NCBI GenBank assembly: GCA_001972305.1
Contig: BDDD01001797.1
Span: 62,001 to 126,000 of the forward strand
Source of the DNA: Cephalotus follicularis
Lineage: Eukaryota; Streptophyta; Magnoliopsida; Oxalidales; Cephalotaceae
Direction of reading: 5' to 3'
Length of the DNA: 64,000 bases
Part shown: positions 12,832 through 25,310 of the stretch, piece by piece
Position numbering within the stretch: the first letter of the stretch is position 1
How the letters are laid out: every line of letters begins with the position of its first letter
Notes under the pieces: model-generated
What the model was told of the DNA's origin: nothing
Seen by the model: only the letters and a program-made list of their open reading frames with translations
The model's database searches: none
Position numbers and translations under genes: made by a program

Positions 12832-14945
12832 TCTAATTAGGCTCAATTGGACCTCATTTTAGTTTTTGGTGGCTTTCCATAAAGTCCTTTGAAGTTGTCT
12901 TGAAAATTGGCACTCCAACCCTAAGGGAGAAATTGGAAAGATTAGGTTATTTGGAATGTTCAATTCCAAGTCATTTTTCCAATTGTTAGAACTAATGTGA
13001 ATGACTAATTAAATGGATAGTTTGATGATCCAAAAATTAATACATTGGATGTGAAATGATGCAAGGGGAATTCTAACATCTTTTGGTATGATTTAGGATT
13101 TCGAACGAACCTTAAAAGATCATTCAACAGGTGTTTAAAAGTGTTGAGAATTTTAGTTCGAAAGTTGGTTATGTACAGAATTTTCTGTGTAGATTTTTTG
13201 CACTAGCGAGTGTAGATTATCTGGCAGTTGCCCAAAGTAGAAAATTGCACTGGTTAATGGTAGTCTGAGTGTAGGATTATTCTGGACAGTTTCTGGCAGT
13301 CTTTGCTAAGATTCTGGCAATTTTCTGCACTCTTACTAACATTTTCCAGCACAATCACTACTGGTTGCCTGAAAGTTTCCGGCGAGCTTTTCTTTGTAGT
13401 TTCTATGCATTCTTCGCACATTTACTAACAGGAATACTTTATGGACTAGATATGTACGTACCACGGTGTTTGGACAAATATTCAATTCACTTATACACAT
13501 AGTTCTTTCATCAATGTAATATATTCAAGTGGAATATTAATATTAGTTTTTACTAATATTTTTATTGCATTATTTTTCTCTCTAATAATTCTAATTGTGG
13601 AATCATGTAATTAAATATAGTGAGCGACTATATTAAGAGACACTAGATTTTATTTTATCTAGTGGGAGTAGCATTATATTTTGGTTGATAGATTAATGGT
13701 AGATCATTAAATATTAAAAGTGTCACGTGTTTATTCAGTAAATATATAGTGAATATATTTTTTGAATTTATTGTGCATGTCGGTAGACTTAGGACTAGAC
13801 CTAGTTTTTGGTTTCTTTCGTGGATGAAATTTAAATGCTTTATTTATATGGTTAATCATTTGGTCTGTAATACGGCTGCCTGCCTGCGTCATAATTTTTA
13901 TTGTGTATTATTTTTTGGTAAATTAATTTTCTTCTCCCTCATTATTGTATTCTTTTTTTTTTACAGTTACTAAGGTTGTGATTTATTTAAATTTGAATAC
14001 AATGGAGCATGAAGAGGAGATCAAGAAAGATGCAAGACCAAGTGAAAACCATGTATGCATGGTGAAATGTGTAATAAAGAACAGTTTAAATTTCTTATCA
14101 CCTAGGAGACCAAGTGGTCACGTTTTGCTCACGTGATCACTTCAATAGTTAAAGTCTCAAGTTAAGCCATTTTTTTTAGGATGCATAAGATATATGTTTT
14201 TCTTTTTCCAAACACGTCCAAGCATGCTAAGTCGTCAAAATGGATTGGAAGATAATTAAATTATCTAATAACGGCTATGGTAATATCTAAAATTAAATGA
14301 GACCTAAATTCCTCCAAATGTGAAATAATAAGTTCATAAGCAGTGGGACACTAGGATGTCTTGTCGTTGGCCTTCCGCGGCCTTCGTTGAATGGTGTGGA
14401 CATATTGGGGATTGCAACTGGTTCCGCAGAGGTCCCCCGTATGACAATTTATATTCAATTTCAGTGTGAGGTGCACTGAAAGGAAATGACAATGTTTTGA
14501 CACTCTGACAAGCTCCCTTGTGGGGATCCAAACGGGTTCATTTCTTGAGGATTATGGGTTTGACTTATACCGGGTTCATATTGTTGGCACAATCCACCAT
14601 TGTGGACTATATGGGTTGGCAGGCCGAATGTTGTATCGGATCTTGCATTTCAAAGGGTGGGACCCTAATGCAAATTGGCATTTATGACTACCTATTTCGG
14701 TATTATGGTTTATTATGCCCAACGTTGAGGCCATAATATGCGGGATAGATTTCGATCCACACTAGAAAGCGGGGCTTCTTGAATTCCACAGAGGAGGTGT
14801 GGCATACGATTAGAATAGTGGGAAGAGCCATAATTACAAAAGACCAAGGATTATGGTAATAACATTAATGGAATGATTTGGTAATATTCTCTCTCTCTTT
14901 CCTCATATAGGTTGCTAGTTTTCACATACTAGAAATATTACTCAA
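12832..14945 (+). other. Copia-B leader (untranslated region between primer site and gag)
   Basis: About 2.1 kb without a supported gene. 13500-13980 is AT-rich. 14330-14780 contains several possible small hairpins, such as TTGCATT/AATGCAA around 14645-14672 and CAGTG/CACTG near 14462-14478. Part of it (about 12960-13330) resembles 54110-54480, so that segment derives from a related element. A long structured leader also precedes gag in Copia-C. Confidence 0.55.
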
Positions 14946-17900
14946 ATGGCAGACAGCACAATCAAATCAAACAAAATTGAAACACCTAAGCTTGAACATC
15001 CTATATTCACTGAATGGAAACGAATTTTGCGTCATAATCTCACGAGCCTGAATTTAATTCACGTTATGAATGAAATGCCCGCTGAGATAGTGAACGATGT
15101 ATCAGACCAACACAAAACCAGCGTGGCTAAGTGGTGAGATGACGATTATTGAGCTCATAGCCTAGCAGTTGTTGGCATACCGTCTGTTAGATTAGGGTGT
15201 CCCTGCAAGCCACGAGAAGTTTATAGACATATGTAGTTGACATATGACACACTCTTGAATCATACATTCTTAGTTCCATTCGTGTTCTATTGTGCATATT
15301 CAGTAAACATTGGCATTTTGCTATATGTATTATCCTAAACCATCTCAACGGATCAGCTGATCACCATGTCAAATGAATACACCTATAGGACCCTGCCATA
15401 AAGGGTTGGATCTCGTGCTTGAGAGGTTATGAGAATGAGATCCTTACTCCCTTGTGACAAAAGTTCCAAGTCATAGGTTCACTTTCTTAGGGCAATTGAT
15501 GAGCCGCAAAGACTTTCCGTGTTATGATTGCTCCGAATGGTAAAGGGGGATGGATTATCTCATTACCATTTGGGTTTTACCCTAAAGCTGATGTGTGGTG
15601 CGTGCAAAGGCACGACACTGAACCGACCCACCATAGGTTATCTATTTGGATAGTCAACACCTCTGTCAATAGAGTTCCTATTGTCGCGGTAGTGTTTAGT
15701 CAAAGGTGACTAGTAGATCATACGTAATTTACGTTGTGTCCTTAGACCTGAGCGGCTGACATGCATTGTGTAGTAACTGCTTAGCTTTGATTTCTGCCTT
15801 CCCCAGCACTAGCCACGTGCTGGTAAAAGGGTTGTCTTCTGGCCTTGTGGGAGCTGTATTGAGATGTATGGGCGAGTGTGTAAGATGGGATCGTCACACC
15901 CGTGTTGAGGGTTATAGGCTCTATAACATCTGTGACTGTTGAAGACTTATAGTCCCAGCCGGGCACTGGGAGATTGGGAATGAGAGGTTTCCGAGGATAT
16001 CTCCCATAGTCTCAGTGCATTCATAGAATTATAGTTATCGTTGTTTTACCTAGGGGTGACATTAATCCAAACCCTAGTCCACGGTCAGAGCCGAGATGAT
16101 AAAGGATATGCGGCACACAAACCGATGACAGTGATAAAGAACTGGGGAACCGGCTAACAAATAATAGACGTGGTACTTTGTGGTCCACGAATCCGGGGGT
16201 GATTGTAGATCACACTAGGGCTGTTAGTTGGATAGTTGTACCAAAACTTTGGGATGTTCTCAGAAATTTATCAACATACCAGAATTCCACCGGGCTTTCG
16301 AGTCCCGCCTGATTATTGGAAAAGTGAGGCATGATGCACACATGCTCGCTTGGTGATAAATCTAGTTTTTAACTAGTATATATTAATTTGACATTTGTGG
16401 TTTGTTTCTCTCTCCATAATTTGCCTTATTGATATATAAAGAGATTTAATACCGAAGCATGATTTAATTTTAATTAAATCAAATAAAGAGAGAGTTTTTA
16501 ATTAATTAAAGAGAGAGCCTTTAATTAATAAAGGGAGAAACAAATTAAATAAAAGAGAGGAGATATTTGGGACATAAGAAAAATTATTCTTTTTGTCTTA
16601 AAATCGCTGGGCTCGTGTGCTACATAGGAGAGAGACGCACTTTGTGCACCAGCATGTAAGAGGCACGCGTTCGGCTGGAGGGAGATGCCGGCCCTTCGCG
16701 CTGGTGGCCCAGGATGAAGCGTCCGTTCACCCACGGTATGCCTCTTCCTCTCTCTCTCCCCCATTTTCTCCTTCATTCTCCCACGTTTCTCCCTTATGAA
16801 AGTTTGTGTTTTTTGCCGTTTCTTGCTCCTGGCGTCTCTTTCCGCCACCGATAATCACTATGGGTGGATTCAATCAATAGCTCTATCCATTTTGATCTTT
16901 GTTTTACGTTTTCCGTGCGATTTGCCCGGTGTTTGTGTGCTGTGAGTCAACTCGCTAGGTTAACGCGTCGAACATTGTGACTTGGCATTTCGTGCCGAGT
17001 CACTGCAAGTCTTGGTTGTTAGCGCTTAGATCGTGTGGTCTATGGCGCGGGGCTGAAGTGGCCGGACCTGGTTTTGTCAGGCGAGTTGACTCAGTGAGTC
17101 CGACTCGCCGATTCACTATGACCGCCTGTTCCATGGAGAGTCCAGCAGGTCTCTGCCATAGTTGTGAAGATCGGGCATTTTGGAGACCGGATATGGCACA
17201 GCTGGTCCAAGGTGGGTTGAATCAGAACTCACTGAGTCCAACTCAGCGAGTTACCGTCACTTCCAGCTGCGCCTACGCGTTCCGGGGTGTTTCTCGTCGG
17301 GTCTTCACCGGATATGGATAGATCGGGGCTTCTGGAGTCCGTTGGTGTCCTAGTCGGCGCTCCAACTGTTTGGCCAAAATCCGGGCAATGGGTCCAGTGA
17401 TGGGTGGTGGCTGTTGCAAGCGCGTAGCGACAAAGTGGTGGAGCCTCCAACGTTGGTATGGTTGCTAACCTTTTATATTTATTGTCACAATATGGTTTCA
17501 GTTTATCTTTATTTGCATGCTTGATTTTGTTTTTGTTCGATTGTTAATTAAACGGTGATCCTAGGCTTATTTATTTGGTACTAAGATGTTAGTGTGAACC
17601 TTGACTTGCTGTCTTTGTGCTTTTGAAAATTTAAAATTATACACACTTGTATCCTAGGACCAAATCGACCGGGAACCCTTGCCAGGTTTCCAACACCGCC
17701 ACGATTGCACATGAAAGTTATGCACCCACAGACCTTGTGTGCCATGCTTGAACAACTCGAGAAGTTGTATGGCACCCAGTCGGGGACTGTAAAGGTAGAT
17801 TTTGACCAGGCTAGGTCAAGATCAACTATGATGCCTCTACTTCCTAGTGGAACAACCTTAGAAAGAGGTAGATCAGATGGATCTAGTTCCAAGGGTGAAA

Positions 17901-18016
17901 ACCCAAGGAAGAGGCAGTTAGTGACAGGGGATGCCATTCTAGAAAGATTCAAAAAGCTTAAAAAGAAGAAAGCCTGCTTCTATTGTGGGAAGTAAGGGCA
18001 CTGGATGAAAAATTGC
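14946..18016 (+). pseudogene. Copia-B gag remnant, split by a solo LTR
   Basis: The frame starting MADSTIKSNKIETPKLEHPI (14946-15137) is a copia-type gag N-terminus, with the usual short start and a TEWKRILR stretch. It stops after 63 codons, just before the inserted solo LTR. Beyond the LTR, 17705-18016 encodes a gag C-terminal part: a PQTLCAMLEQLEKLYGTQ segment, a basic linker and a CCHC zinc knuckle (CFYCGK-stop-GHWMKNC, about 17974-18016) with a stop inside the knuckle. Most of the central gag is absent. The knuckle would bind element RNA in the particle. Confidence 0.75.
15185..17695 (+). mobile_element. Solo copia LTR A2
   Basis: It starts TGTTAGATTAGGGTGTCCC, ends GCCAGGTTTCCAACA, and is 2511 bp long. 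It is the same subfamily as A1 throughout. The flanks CCGTC (15180-15184) and CCGCC (17696-17700) look like a TSD with one later transition. There is no primer site or coding sequence next to either end, so it is a solo LTR. It lies in the gag region of Copia-B. Confidence 0.85.
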
Positions 18017-20660
18017 AGTACGTTCCTAAAGTCCAAAGCTGGAGGTGGCTCGGGGTCAGGTACTTCCATACTTTATCTAGCTTACAATGTAAGTTCAACT
18101 TGGGAATATGACTCAACTTGTGAAACTAACATTGGTAACTCTTTGCAAGAGCTAAGAGATGCTAGACAGCTAAGAGAGCTGGTAAAGCTAAAGACTGGCG
18201 CCATGGTGATGAATAGAGGATTCACACCAGTGTTGTTGGTGTTTATGAATTGTAAAATTTTGTAAATGGATATGTATTAAAGACATGATCTTAGTGTATA
18301 TAAAGAACATTTCAATGTTCTTGTTAGTGTAAGAGGCACGTGGACAATAAAAGAGAACGACGTCTTATACAATTGCCATAATATTATATTAACAATTCAA
18401 AGAACTACTAACAAAAGACTATGACAAACAGAAGAGATAACGGTATTCTCTCTCAGTGGACACCTACCGGAACACCACAGCTTGGTGGATATCCGCATGG
18501 AGTAAATGGGCCTTGATGATATAGTCCAGTCCATAATGTCTTCTATCGATCTTCCAATCTTATTATGGGGTTATGCACTGCAGCCTGCAGCGCACATCCT
18601 AAACCATATTCCTTTGAAATCCGTCCCATAGATATCTTGCAAGATATTCAAATGGAGGAAACCCAGCCTAAACCAATGTTAGGTTAAGGGCTGTCCAGCT
18701 TATGTAAGAATGCGGGAACCTTCTAAGCTGGAGGCATGATCAAGAAGTTACCGGTTCGTGGGATATCCTAAGGAGAACTTAGGATTATATTTCAACCATC
18801 CCAGCGAACAAAAGGCTTTTGTTTCGCGCACCGTAAAATTCCTAGTGAGAGAATACCTGCTTGCATGAAGCTGTGGGAGTAAGGTGAAACTAAGAGAGTT
18901 TCCACAATATGAAAACCCATAGGACGATAAGGAATTAGAGATTAAAACCTTTAGAGACATTATTGGGAAAGGATCCCAACCTGAGATTGAATCTCAGTTA
19001 TGCACTCTTCAAGTGGAGGACATCAAGAAAGGTTTTCGACAGCGTCTGAGAAATGAGGATTTCTCATGAAAGGCACTGACGAACCTATCATCTGCGATGA
19101 TGACGAGCCTGTCAGCTAGAAGGAAACAATGAAGTACACTGATTCTAAGGCATGGCCACAAGCCATGAAACCCGAAATGGACTCCATATATGCAAACCAA
19201 GTGAGGAACTTGGTAAATGCACCTGAAGGCATAAAATCCTATCAGATGCAAGTACATCTTCAGGAAGAAGATTAGCGTTAATGGATAAGGTTAAAACCTA
19301 TAAAGCGCAATTGATCGCGAAAGGGTATAGACTAAGACAAGTCATCGACTATACCGAAACTTTCTCTACAATTGCAATGCTTAAGTACATTCGGATACTA
19401 CTCGCTATTTCCGCTCATTGTGATAATGAGCTATGGAAAATGGATGTCAAGACTGCCTTAATGAAGGGCTATCTTGAAGAGGACATCTACATGTTCAAAA
19501 CCCGAGGGGTTTACATCCGTGTAGCATTGGCACAGAAGGTGCAAGCTGCAATGGTCTACTCAAGACCTCAAGTAAGCATCCCGTAGCTGAAACATTCGAT
19601 TTGATGAGACCATTAAAATCTTTTGGCCTCATCAATGATATGGAGAAACCTAATGTCTACCGGAAATAGGATAACCCAAAAATCACTTTCTTGGTAATGT
19701 ACATGAATGACATACTATTCATGGGATATGATATAGACATGTTAGAATACAATTAACCAAGAGCCTCTCCAAAAAAGGATTTGGGAAAGGCTTTCTACAT
19801 TTTGAGAATGAAGATCTATAAGTGATAGAGCAAGTAGATTGCTTGTAATTTCCCAAAGCTAGTACATCAGCAAGGTGCTGAAATAGTGTGGAAACGAATT
19901 CCAAATATGGCTTACTGCCTATTAGCCAAAGAATTCACCTTTCCAAGAGGATGTCTTCTAAGACTTCTGGGGAGAGAACACACATGAATAGGCTACCTTA
20001 TGCTTGGCATGAGGGCACCATCATGTGTGCCATACTTTGTGCTAGGCCTGATGTCGCATATGCCTATGGAATGGATGTCAATTTCAGTCCAATCCCAGTG
20101 AGACGCAATGGGAAATTGTCAAGAGGATATGATATCTTCTAGACATGAGGAGATGATAGTGAGTTGAAATTTAAGTGTAATGACAACTCTAATTTCAAAT
20201 GTGATCTGGATGATCACAAATCCGTTTCAGGATATGTATTGGTCCTGAACGGAAGTACTATGTGAGTTGGAGGAGTTTACTGTAGTTAAGAACTGTAGAC
20301 TCCACCATGGAATGAGAGTATGTTGCAACCTGTGATACCGATATTGGTAGCTGGTTTGGATGCGAAAGTTCATGCCTGAAGTTCAATAGAGATTCCATCT
20401 GTCGTTTGTCCAGTTGTGATGACTGTGACATTGATGGAGGCTTTTGCACCAGCCATGGAACTCATGTCTCATTACTGCACCAAACATATACAGCAATGGT
20501 ATCATATGATCGTGGAGATTATAATCAGTGGAAACATCTTGGAAGAGATGTGATTGAGAAAATATAGGACACATCACAAAAGTAGATGTTACCATAGAAA
20601 GAGTCTTGCAGCGGAAGCGAACTTAGCAGACCCACTGACCAAAGCCATGAGCAGTACTCA
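18017..20660 (+). pseudogene. Copia-B pol remnant (protease, integrase C-terminus, reverse transcriptase, RNase H)
   Basis: Protease: WEYDST (about 18103-18120) stands where copia elements have W-x-D-(S/T)-G, so the catalytic triad is lost. A large deletion removes pre-integrase and most of the integrase core. The end of the core (TPTGTPQ near 18466) and the integrase C-terminal part (18490-18900) are present with stops. Reverse transcriptase: TYKAQLIAKGYRLRQVIDY and KMDVKTALMKGYLEEDIYM (19281-19590); the YVDD box reads YMNDILF (about 19700-19720), so one catalytic Asp is changed. LCARPDVAYA lies near 20038 and an RNase H remnant (DDHKSVSGYVLVLNGS) near 20208-20260. Frameshifts and stops are frequent. 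It is certainly inactive. Confidence 0.8.
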
Positions 20661-20715
20661 AGAGGCAAGAGAGTGCAATATGCTTAGGCTATAGATCATT
20701 GTGGCTTGAGGGCCA

Positions 20716-20725
20716 AGTAGGAGAT
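20716..20725 (+). other. Polypurine tract of Copia-B
   Basis: AGTAGGAGAT directly precedes the 3' LTR start TGTTAGAT. Copia-C has the corresponding AGTGGGAGAT before its own 3' LTR at 28295. The tract primes plus-strand synthesis. Confidence 0.75.
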
Positions 20726-20926
20726 TGTTAGATAGGGGTGTCACTGCAAGCCAATAGGTGGCTGCATCCATACGTATTTTACATACGATACACTCTTTGT
20801 CCATACATTCTTAGTTCCATTCATGTTCTATAGTGTATATTCAGGAAACAATTGCATTTGCTATATGCATTATCCCAAACCATTAATACGGATCAGTTAA
20901 TCACCATTTTAACTGAATACACATAT

Positions 20927-22684
20927 TGTTAGAGATGAAGTGTTGCGAGCCAGTGTCGAGCTAGTATTTACTTTATCTTGTATAAACGATTTATAAATTC
21001 AATAAATATGTTTATGTTTTATCAGTGGCTATGAGTTCGTTTCTTAAATACATGGTTTTTTAATTGTAAATGAATGATTTGGAATAAAGTTAGAGAACCA
21101 AGTTCATGATGAGATCATGATGTAAGAGTTGGAATCTCGGTATACTTTATTTCAAATCTTCCTAGTCATAGGATTGACACTCAAGGCATGATCAATCCGG
21201 ATAGACCAGCACGTACTATCAGATCGGTAAGCAGAGGGTGACTGATCTCACACTCACTCGCATGGATGATGCTATGACAACTACGTGGGTGCTCGTTTAA
21301 CGAGTTCACTGAAGGTGACTATTGATAGAATATCTGTATGGAGTTTTACTTACATGTCAGATAGAATTCTAGTTTTACAGCAGTGCATGTGGTCCTTGGA
21401 CATGAGTCCTCACTGGATGTCCTGTGCATAGGGTGCTCTGTTTTGATGATTCTTAAATACATATTCTATGAAGTGTATACAGGCTTTAGTTGGACATAGT
21501 ACGCTTATGTATGGAGGCATGTGAACTGGCAACAATGAATCCATTTCTTCTAGTAAAAGAAGATTATGCTCGGGATGATTTTTGTTAGAGATTAAACGCC
21601 TGGCCAGGCTAGCCGCGATATCAAAAGTGTGATATCATTAGTTGAAAATTAGAGGGGCACCTCTAATATTATTAAAGCTAATGGAAGATAGTCACGAGGC
21701 TAAAGATTAAATTATTGTGGTCTGACATAATTCGTACCCTAGATTTAATTAGAATATTGTCACTGGATGGACTATACGTGCATGTACCTGTAAATAGTGC
21801 TTCACAAATTATTCATATTACCTGGGGGTCATTATGCATTGCTAGATGTCGATGTCAACCAGTAAGATACCCGAGATTAAATTGATCAATTAATTTTGGA
21901 AGAAAAGAATTAAAAGAGTTTTAATTCGAAATATTCAAGAGAATATTTTTTATGTGATTATAAATATTTAATTGGATAATTAATCATACGGCCAGCGTAA
22001 TAGTGAACCCATAGGGTCACACACAATACGGGTTAATATTTCCAACACGTGATGAGAAAAAAATAATTGAGATGTTATTTCATAATTATATTTAATGAGA
22101 TTAAATATAAATATAATTAATGAGATTAAGGAAAATAGAAGTCAAAAAGGAAAGAAAGACTATCTAAGGAACAATCCTGAATGCATTAAGAAACCTTAAG
22201 CATGATAGGATAAGAGCTTGTGTTCTAATATGATTGTCTACCAGCAAGTATATATAGAACCCACCCCCCTTCCTATAGAGAGTTGTTGGACGTTTTTGTC
22301 CTCTCTCTTGGTGTCTTCTCTCCTCTCTCTCATATACAATCAAGAGTTGAAGGTTTGGGAAACCTGGTGTTGGAGATTGAAGCTTGGTGGGGATACCTTG
22401 GAGGCTTTCTATACTTGGAAGCTAGAACCGTTTCAAACGTTCAACAAGTAGCTGTGCTTTTGGAAGCAAGAAGACTAATTGGAAGAAGGGAGGAGCCGCT
22501 CCATTCATGTGAGTAATTCCGTCTGCTCCTCCATATTGATTTATATCTAACTATATATGTATGCTCAAAAGATCCTGGAAACAAATCATATGGCTTGATA
22601 TTCATGAGATGATAACACAATATATGTTTTAGGGTTTTATGCATATAGATATTTTATTGCCTAAATTGCCATAAGGTTCCAACA
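20927..22684 (+). mobile_element. 5' LTR of Copia-C (1758 bp)
   Basis: An uninterrupted LTR. A probable promoter TATA box (TATATATAG) lies at about 22249-22257 and is conserved in the 3' LTR near 46450, followed by a C/T-rich stretch. The 3' LTR pieces match throughout, with scattered substitutions. Frames inside it match no known protein. Confidence 0.92.
22249..22257 (+). promoter_or_regulatory. Probable TATA box of the Copia-C LTR
   Basis: TATATATAG, preceded by CCAGCAAG and followed by a pyrimidine-rich stretch, about 430 bp before the LTR end. The same context is kept in the 3' LTR. It is the best candidate for the U3 core promoter. The transcription start was not determined. Confidence 0.55.
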
Positions 22685-22687
22685 AAA

Positions 22688-22700
22688 TGGTATCAGAGCC
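22688..22700 (+). other. Primer-binding site of Copia-C
   Basis: TGGTATCAGAGCC, three bases after the LTR end, matches the complement of the initiator-methionine tRNA 3' end. Confidence 0.92.
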
Positions 22701-22817
22701 GGATTTGATGCATATATATATCTAGAAACATGTTTGTTGATGATATGCTTGAATTGTTTAGGTTTAATCTGTGAGACGGAAGCATGGGATGCAAATTTGC
22801 GATTTAGAAATTTCTGC

Positions 22818-23140
22818 AATCGCGAAAGCGTTGACGCCTTCGTGAAAAGCGTCGACGCCTATGCGCGATGCCACTGCAGGAATCGTATGAAGATGTGTAA
22901 AGCGTCGACACCTTGGAGAAAAGTGTCGATGCTTAGGCCCTAAATCGCGGACGCTTTTGAAAAAAGCGTCGACGCTTATGCGTTAAAACTGCGTCTTCAC
23001 TCGAGTAAGACGTCGACGCCTACGCGTAAAACGATCGACGCTTTTGAGAAAAGCATCGATGCTTATGCACACAAAGGAATGCAATGTTTGACGTTTAACC
23101 CATGGACGTCGACGCTTTGTGTAAAAGTGTCGACGGTTTT
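22818..23140. repeat. Array of GCGTCGACGC-type palindromes in the Copia-C leader
   Basis: About ten variants of AAGCGTCGACGCTT spaced some 20-35 bp apart (for example near 22827, 22848, 22899, 22925, 22965, 23010, 23036, 23107). The core GTCGAC is a palindrome and the flanks GC/GC extend it. Neighbouring units can pair: GACGCTTTT (22950-22958) with AAAAGCGTC (22962-22970) over a 3-nt loop. The same motif recurs in unrelated elements at 41040, 58270 and 60960. Confidence 0.8.
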
Positions 23141-23899
23141 GTGTTAATATTACGGGAAAAAGAGTTTTTCCAATTTACCCAATCAATTGTCTATGTTTTT
23201 AGAATTATATCTATCAAGTTTAATTGTTGATTCAATGAGATTGAATGTTCATGATGGTATGGCTATGGACTTGACCTAGTTTTATCTTATTTAATTCAAG
23301 TGTTGAATGTAGTTTTTTATTTCATATTTTTGGGGTTGTTAAATTTTAGTGACTTGCATGTCTTTCTTCTCCCTCTTAATTTGTATTTGTAATTCTTCTT
23401 CACCTCCTTGTAAATCCCCTTGATTTATTTCAAGGTTTCTATAGAATATAGTTGGTTTATGTAATTGAAGAGTGAGTGTCACAGCGGAAGCAAGTTGGAG
23501 GAGAACAAAGATATTACAAAACCCATGCATTTATGGGAGCGAATGTATGATTGTAATAACATACCCAGGAATGAGACCAGCAGCTTGTTTGAGAGTCAAA
23601 CAAGTTGCAGTAGTAAAGTCCATAACTTGCCATTAGTTAATAGTATGTATGTGATGCATGTCTAAATTCTGTTCTTGAGGTCCCAACAGCCTCCCCCTTA
23701 GAGGTTCCAACGGCTTCTCCATATTATGCCATCTACCTGTAATTTGATTAATAAAGGTTTGGATAATAATAATAATAATGAGATTTATGTTATTATTCCT
23801 CAATTATACCATGATATCAAGTTAAAGTGAAACGGGCACAAGAGAGTATTCGGTCGTTGCCTTATGCCATTACAACTGATATAGATACTTTTGGAAATT

Positions 23900-24217
23900 G
23901 TGAGTGTTTTGGCCCCCGTCAAGGCTTACCTTTTCTAGGAACATCTATATGAGTTGAACATGAGATGTACATACAGATGAATTGTGAAAGTGAATGTTTT
24001 GGCCCCCGTCAAGATTCACATTCATTGATTCATTGTGTGTTGGATGGTAGGTTAAATTTGACTAGAATGCATATGGTGTTTTGGCCCACGTCAAAGTCAT
24101 ATATAGACTAGAGGCAAAAGCGATGATTGGGAATCATGCTATTCTATGGTTGGCAAGAGTTTGCCTAACTACAAGATTCAGTATAGCGTTTTGGCCCCCA
24201 TCAAGGTTATATTGAAT
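23900..24217 (+). ncRNA. Four stem-loops with a conserved 18-nt loop in the Copia-C leader
   Basis: The loop GTTTTGGCCCCCGTCAAG occurs at 23906-23923 and 23996-24013 exactly, at 24078-24095 with two changes and at 24188-24205 with one. Each is closed by a different 6-bp stem, all complementary allowing G-U: GTGAGT/GCTTAC, GTGAAT/ATTCAC, TATGGT/GTCATA, TATAGC/GTTATA. The fourth extends to 12 bp (24176-24187 with 24206-24217). Within the loop, TTGG can pair with TCAA, leaving a C-rich apical hexaloop. They lie 220-540 nt before the gag start, where packaging, dimerisation or translation signals of retroelements are expected. The function is inferred, not known. Confidence 0.7.
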
Positions 24218-24438
24218 ATGTTGTAGGACACTGATCCCCACTTGAAAATAAGATCCATGAGATTTGGATTGATATTTCTCGTCTCCCATAATATTCTAGG
24301 GTTATGGGATTCGCGTAAAACAGTAGGAGCCTAAGAGGAAAAACACCTAAAAGATTAAAAACCAAATCTTCATGGTTATAAACATTTAAATTGAATTTAT
24401 CTGAATATTGTCTTTATTTTTTATCTACAGAAATCACA

Positions 24439-25310
24439 ATGACAAACCCCCTCACTGTAATTCTTGAGAAGAATCAGCTAACAGGTCCAAATTATGAGAA
24501 CTGGCTCTGGAATGTCAAAATAGTTTTGAATTCTGAGGACACAGATTATGTCTTAGAGGCCCCTATGCCAGCACTGCCTGCTGAAGATGCCTCAACCGAA
24601 GATCATGCCCTTTATAAGAAATGGGTGGCTAATGAAAATAAAGTCAGAAGCTACCTAATGGCATCGATGAGCAATGCCCTACAAGTCTAGCATGAATCGA
24701 TGCGAGACTCTAGGGAAATTCTCCTACATCTCCGCGAGCTATACGGAGAGACTAGTAGGAATGCTTGGTTCCAGCTCACTACTGAGCTATATGCCACTAA
24801 AATGGCTAAAGGATCTTCTGTTAATGATCATGTGCTTAAGATGATCAATGCGATTGAACGTCTTGATGCTCTTGGAATCATTGAGGATGCTGAATTAAGC
24901 TCTGATCCGATCCTTCATTTGCTTCCACCTTCCTTCTCTGGTTTCATCACCAATTTTAACATGAATAGGAATGAGCTACTTTGGCTAATCTCTTAAACAT
25001 GCTAAGGAAAGCCAAAGTGAACATGAATAAGGACAAGGCGCCAGTCATGATGGTAGGATCATCCCGTAGGCCCAAGAGGAAGGGCAAGTCCAACCTTGAG
25101 AAGGGGAAGACTAAAAATGGGACGAGACCACCACGACCGGCATCCTTCAAACCAGCGAAAGCTAGACCACATAATCAGACAAACCAGCAAGCTATTGTTG
25201 CGCCAGACACTATCGCAAGAGTTTCACCTGCTTAGGAGTCTGCCTCAAAAGCTCCTTCTAAGGGACCATGCTTCCACTGTGGGAAGCCAGAACATTGGAA
25301 AAGGAACTCT
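24439..25310 (+). pseudogene. Copia-C gag with CCHC zinc knuckle
   Basis: The likely start is the ATG at 24439 (MTNPLTVILEKNQLTGPNYE), a typical copia gag N-terminus. The capsid-like region runs to about 24960 (VNDHVLKMINAIERL, LLPPSFSGF). A TAG at about 24688 interrupts it, and a frameshift near 24975 moves the rest to another frame (LLNMLRKAKVNMNKD). A further TAG lies near 25234. The zinc knuckle CFHCGKPEHWKRN (about 25269-25307) lacks its last Cys, probably because of the frameshift that follows. Gag would form the cytoplasmic particle. Breaks are few, so the decay is moderate. Confidence 0.88.

Noticed and set aside
22218..22516. Frames of 77 codons repeated at 46419-46726, suggesting a duplicated small gene
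   Set aside because: They are the two LTR copies of Copia-C just after the TATA box. The duplication is the LTR itself, and the frames have no known domain.
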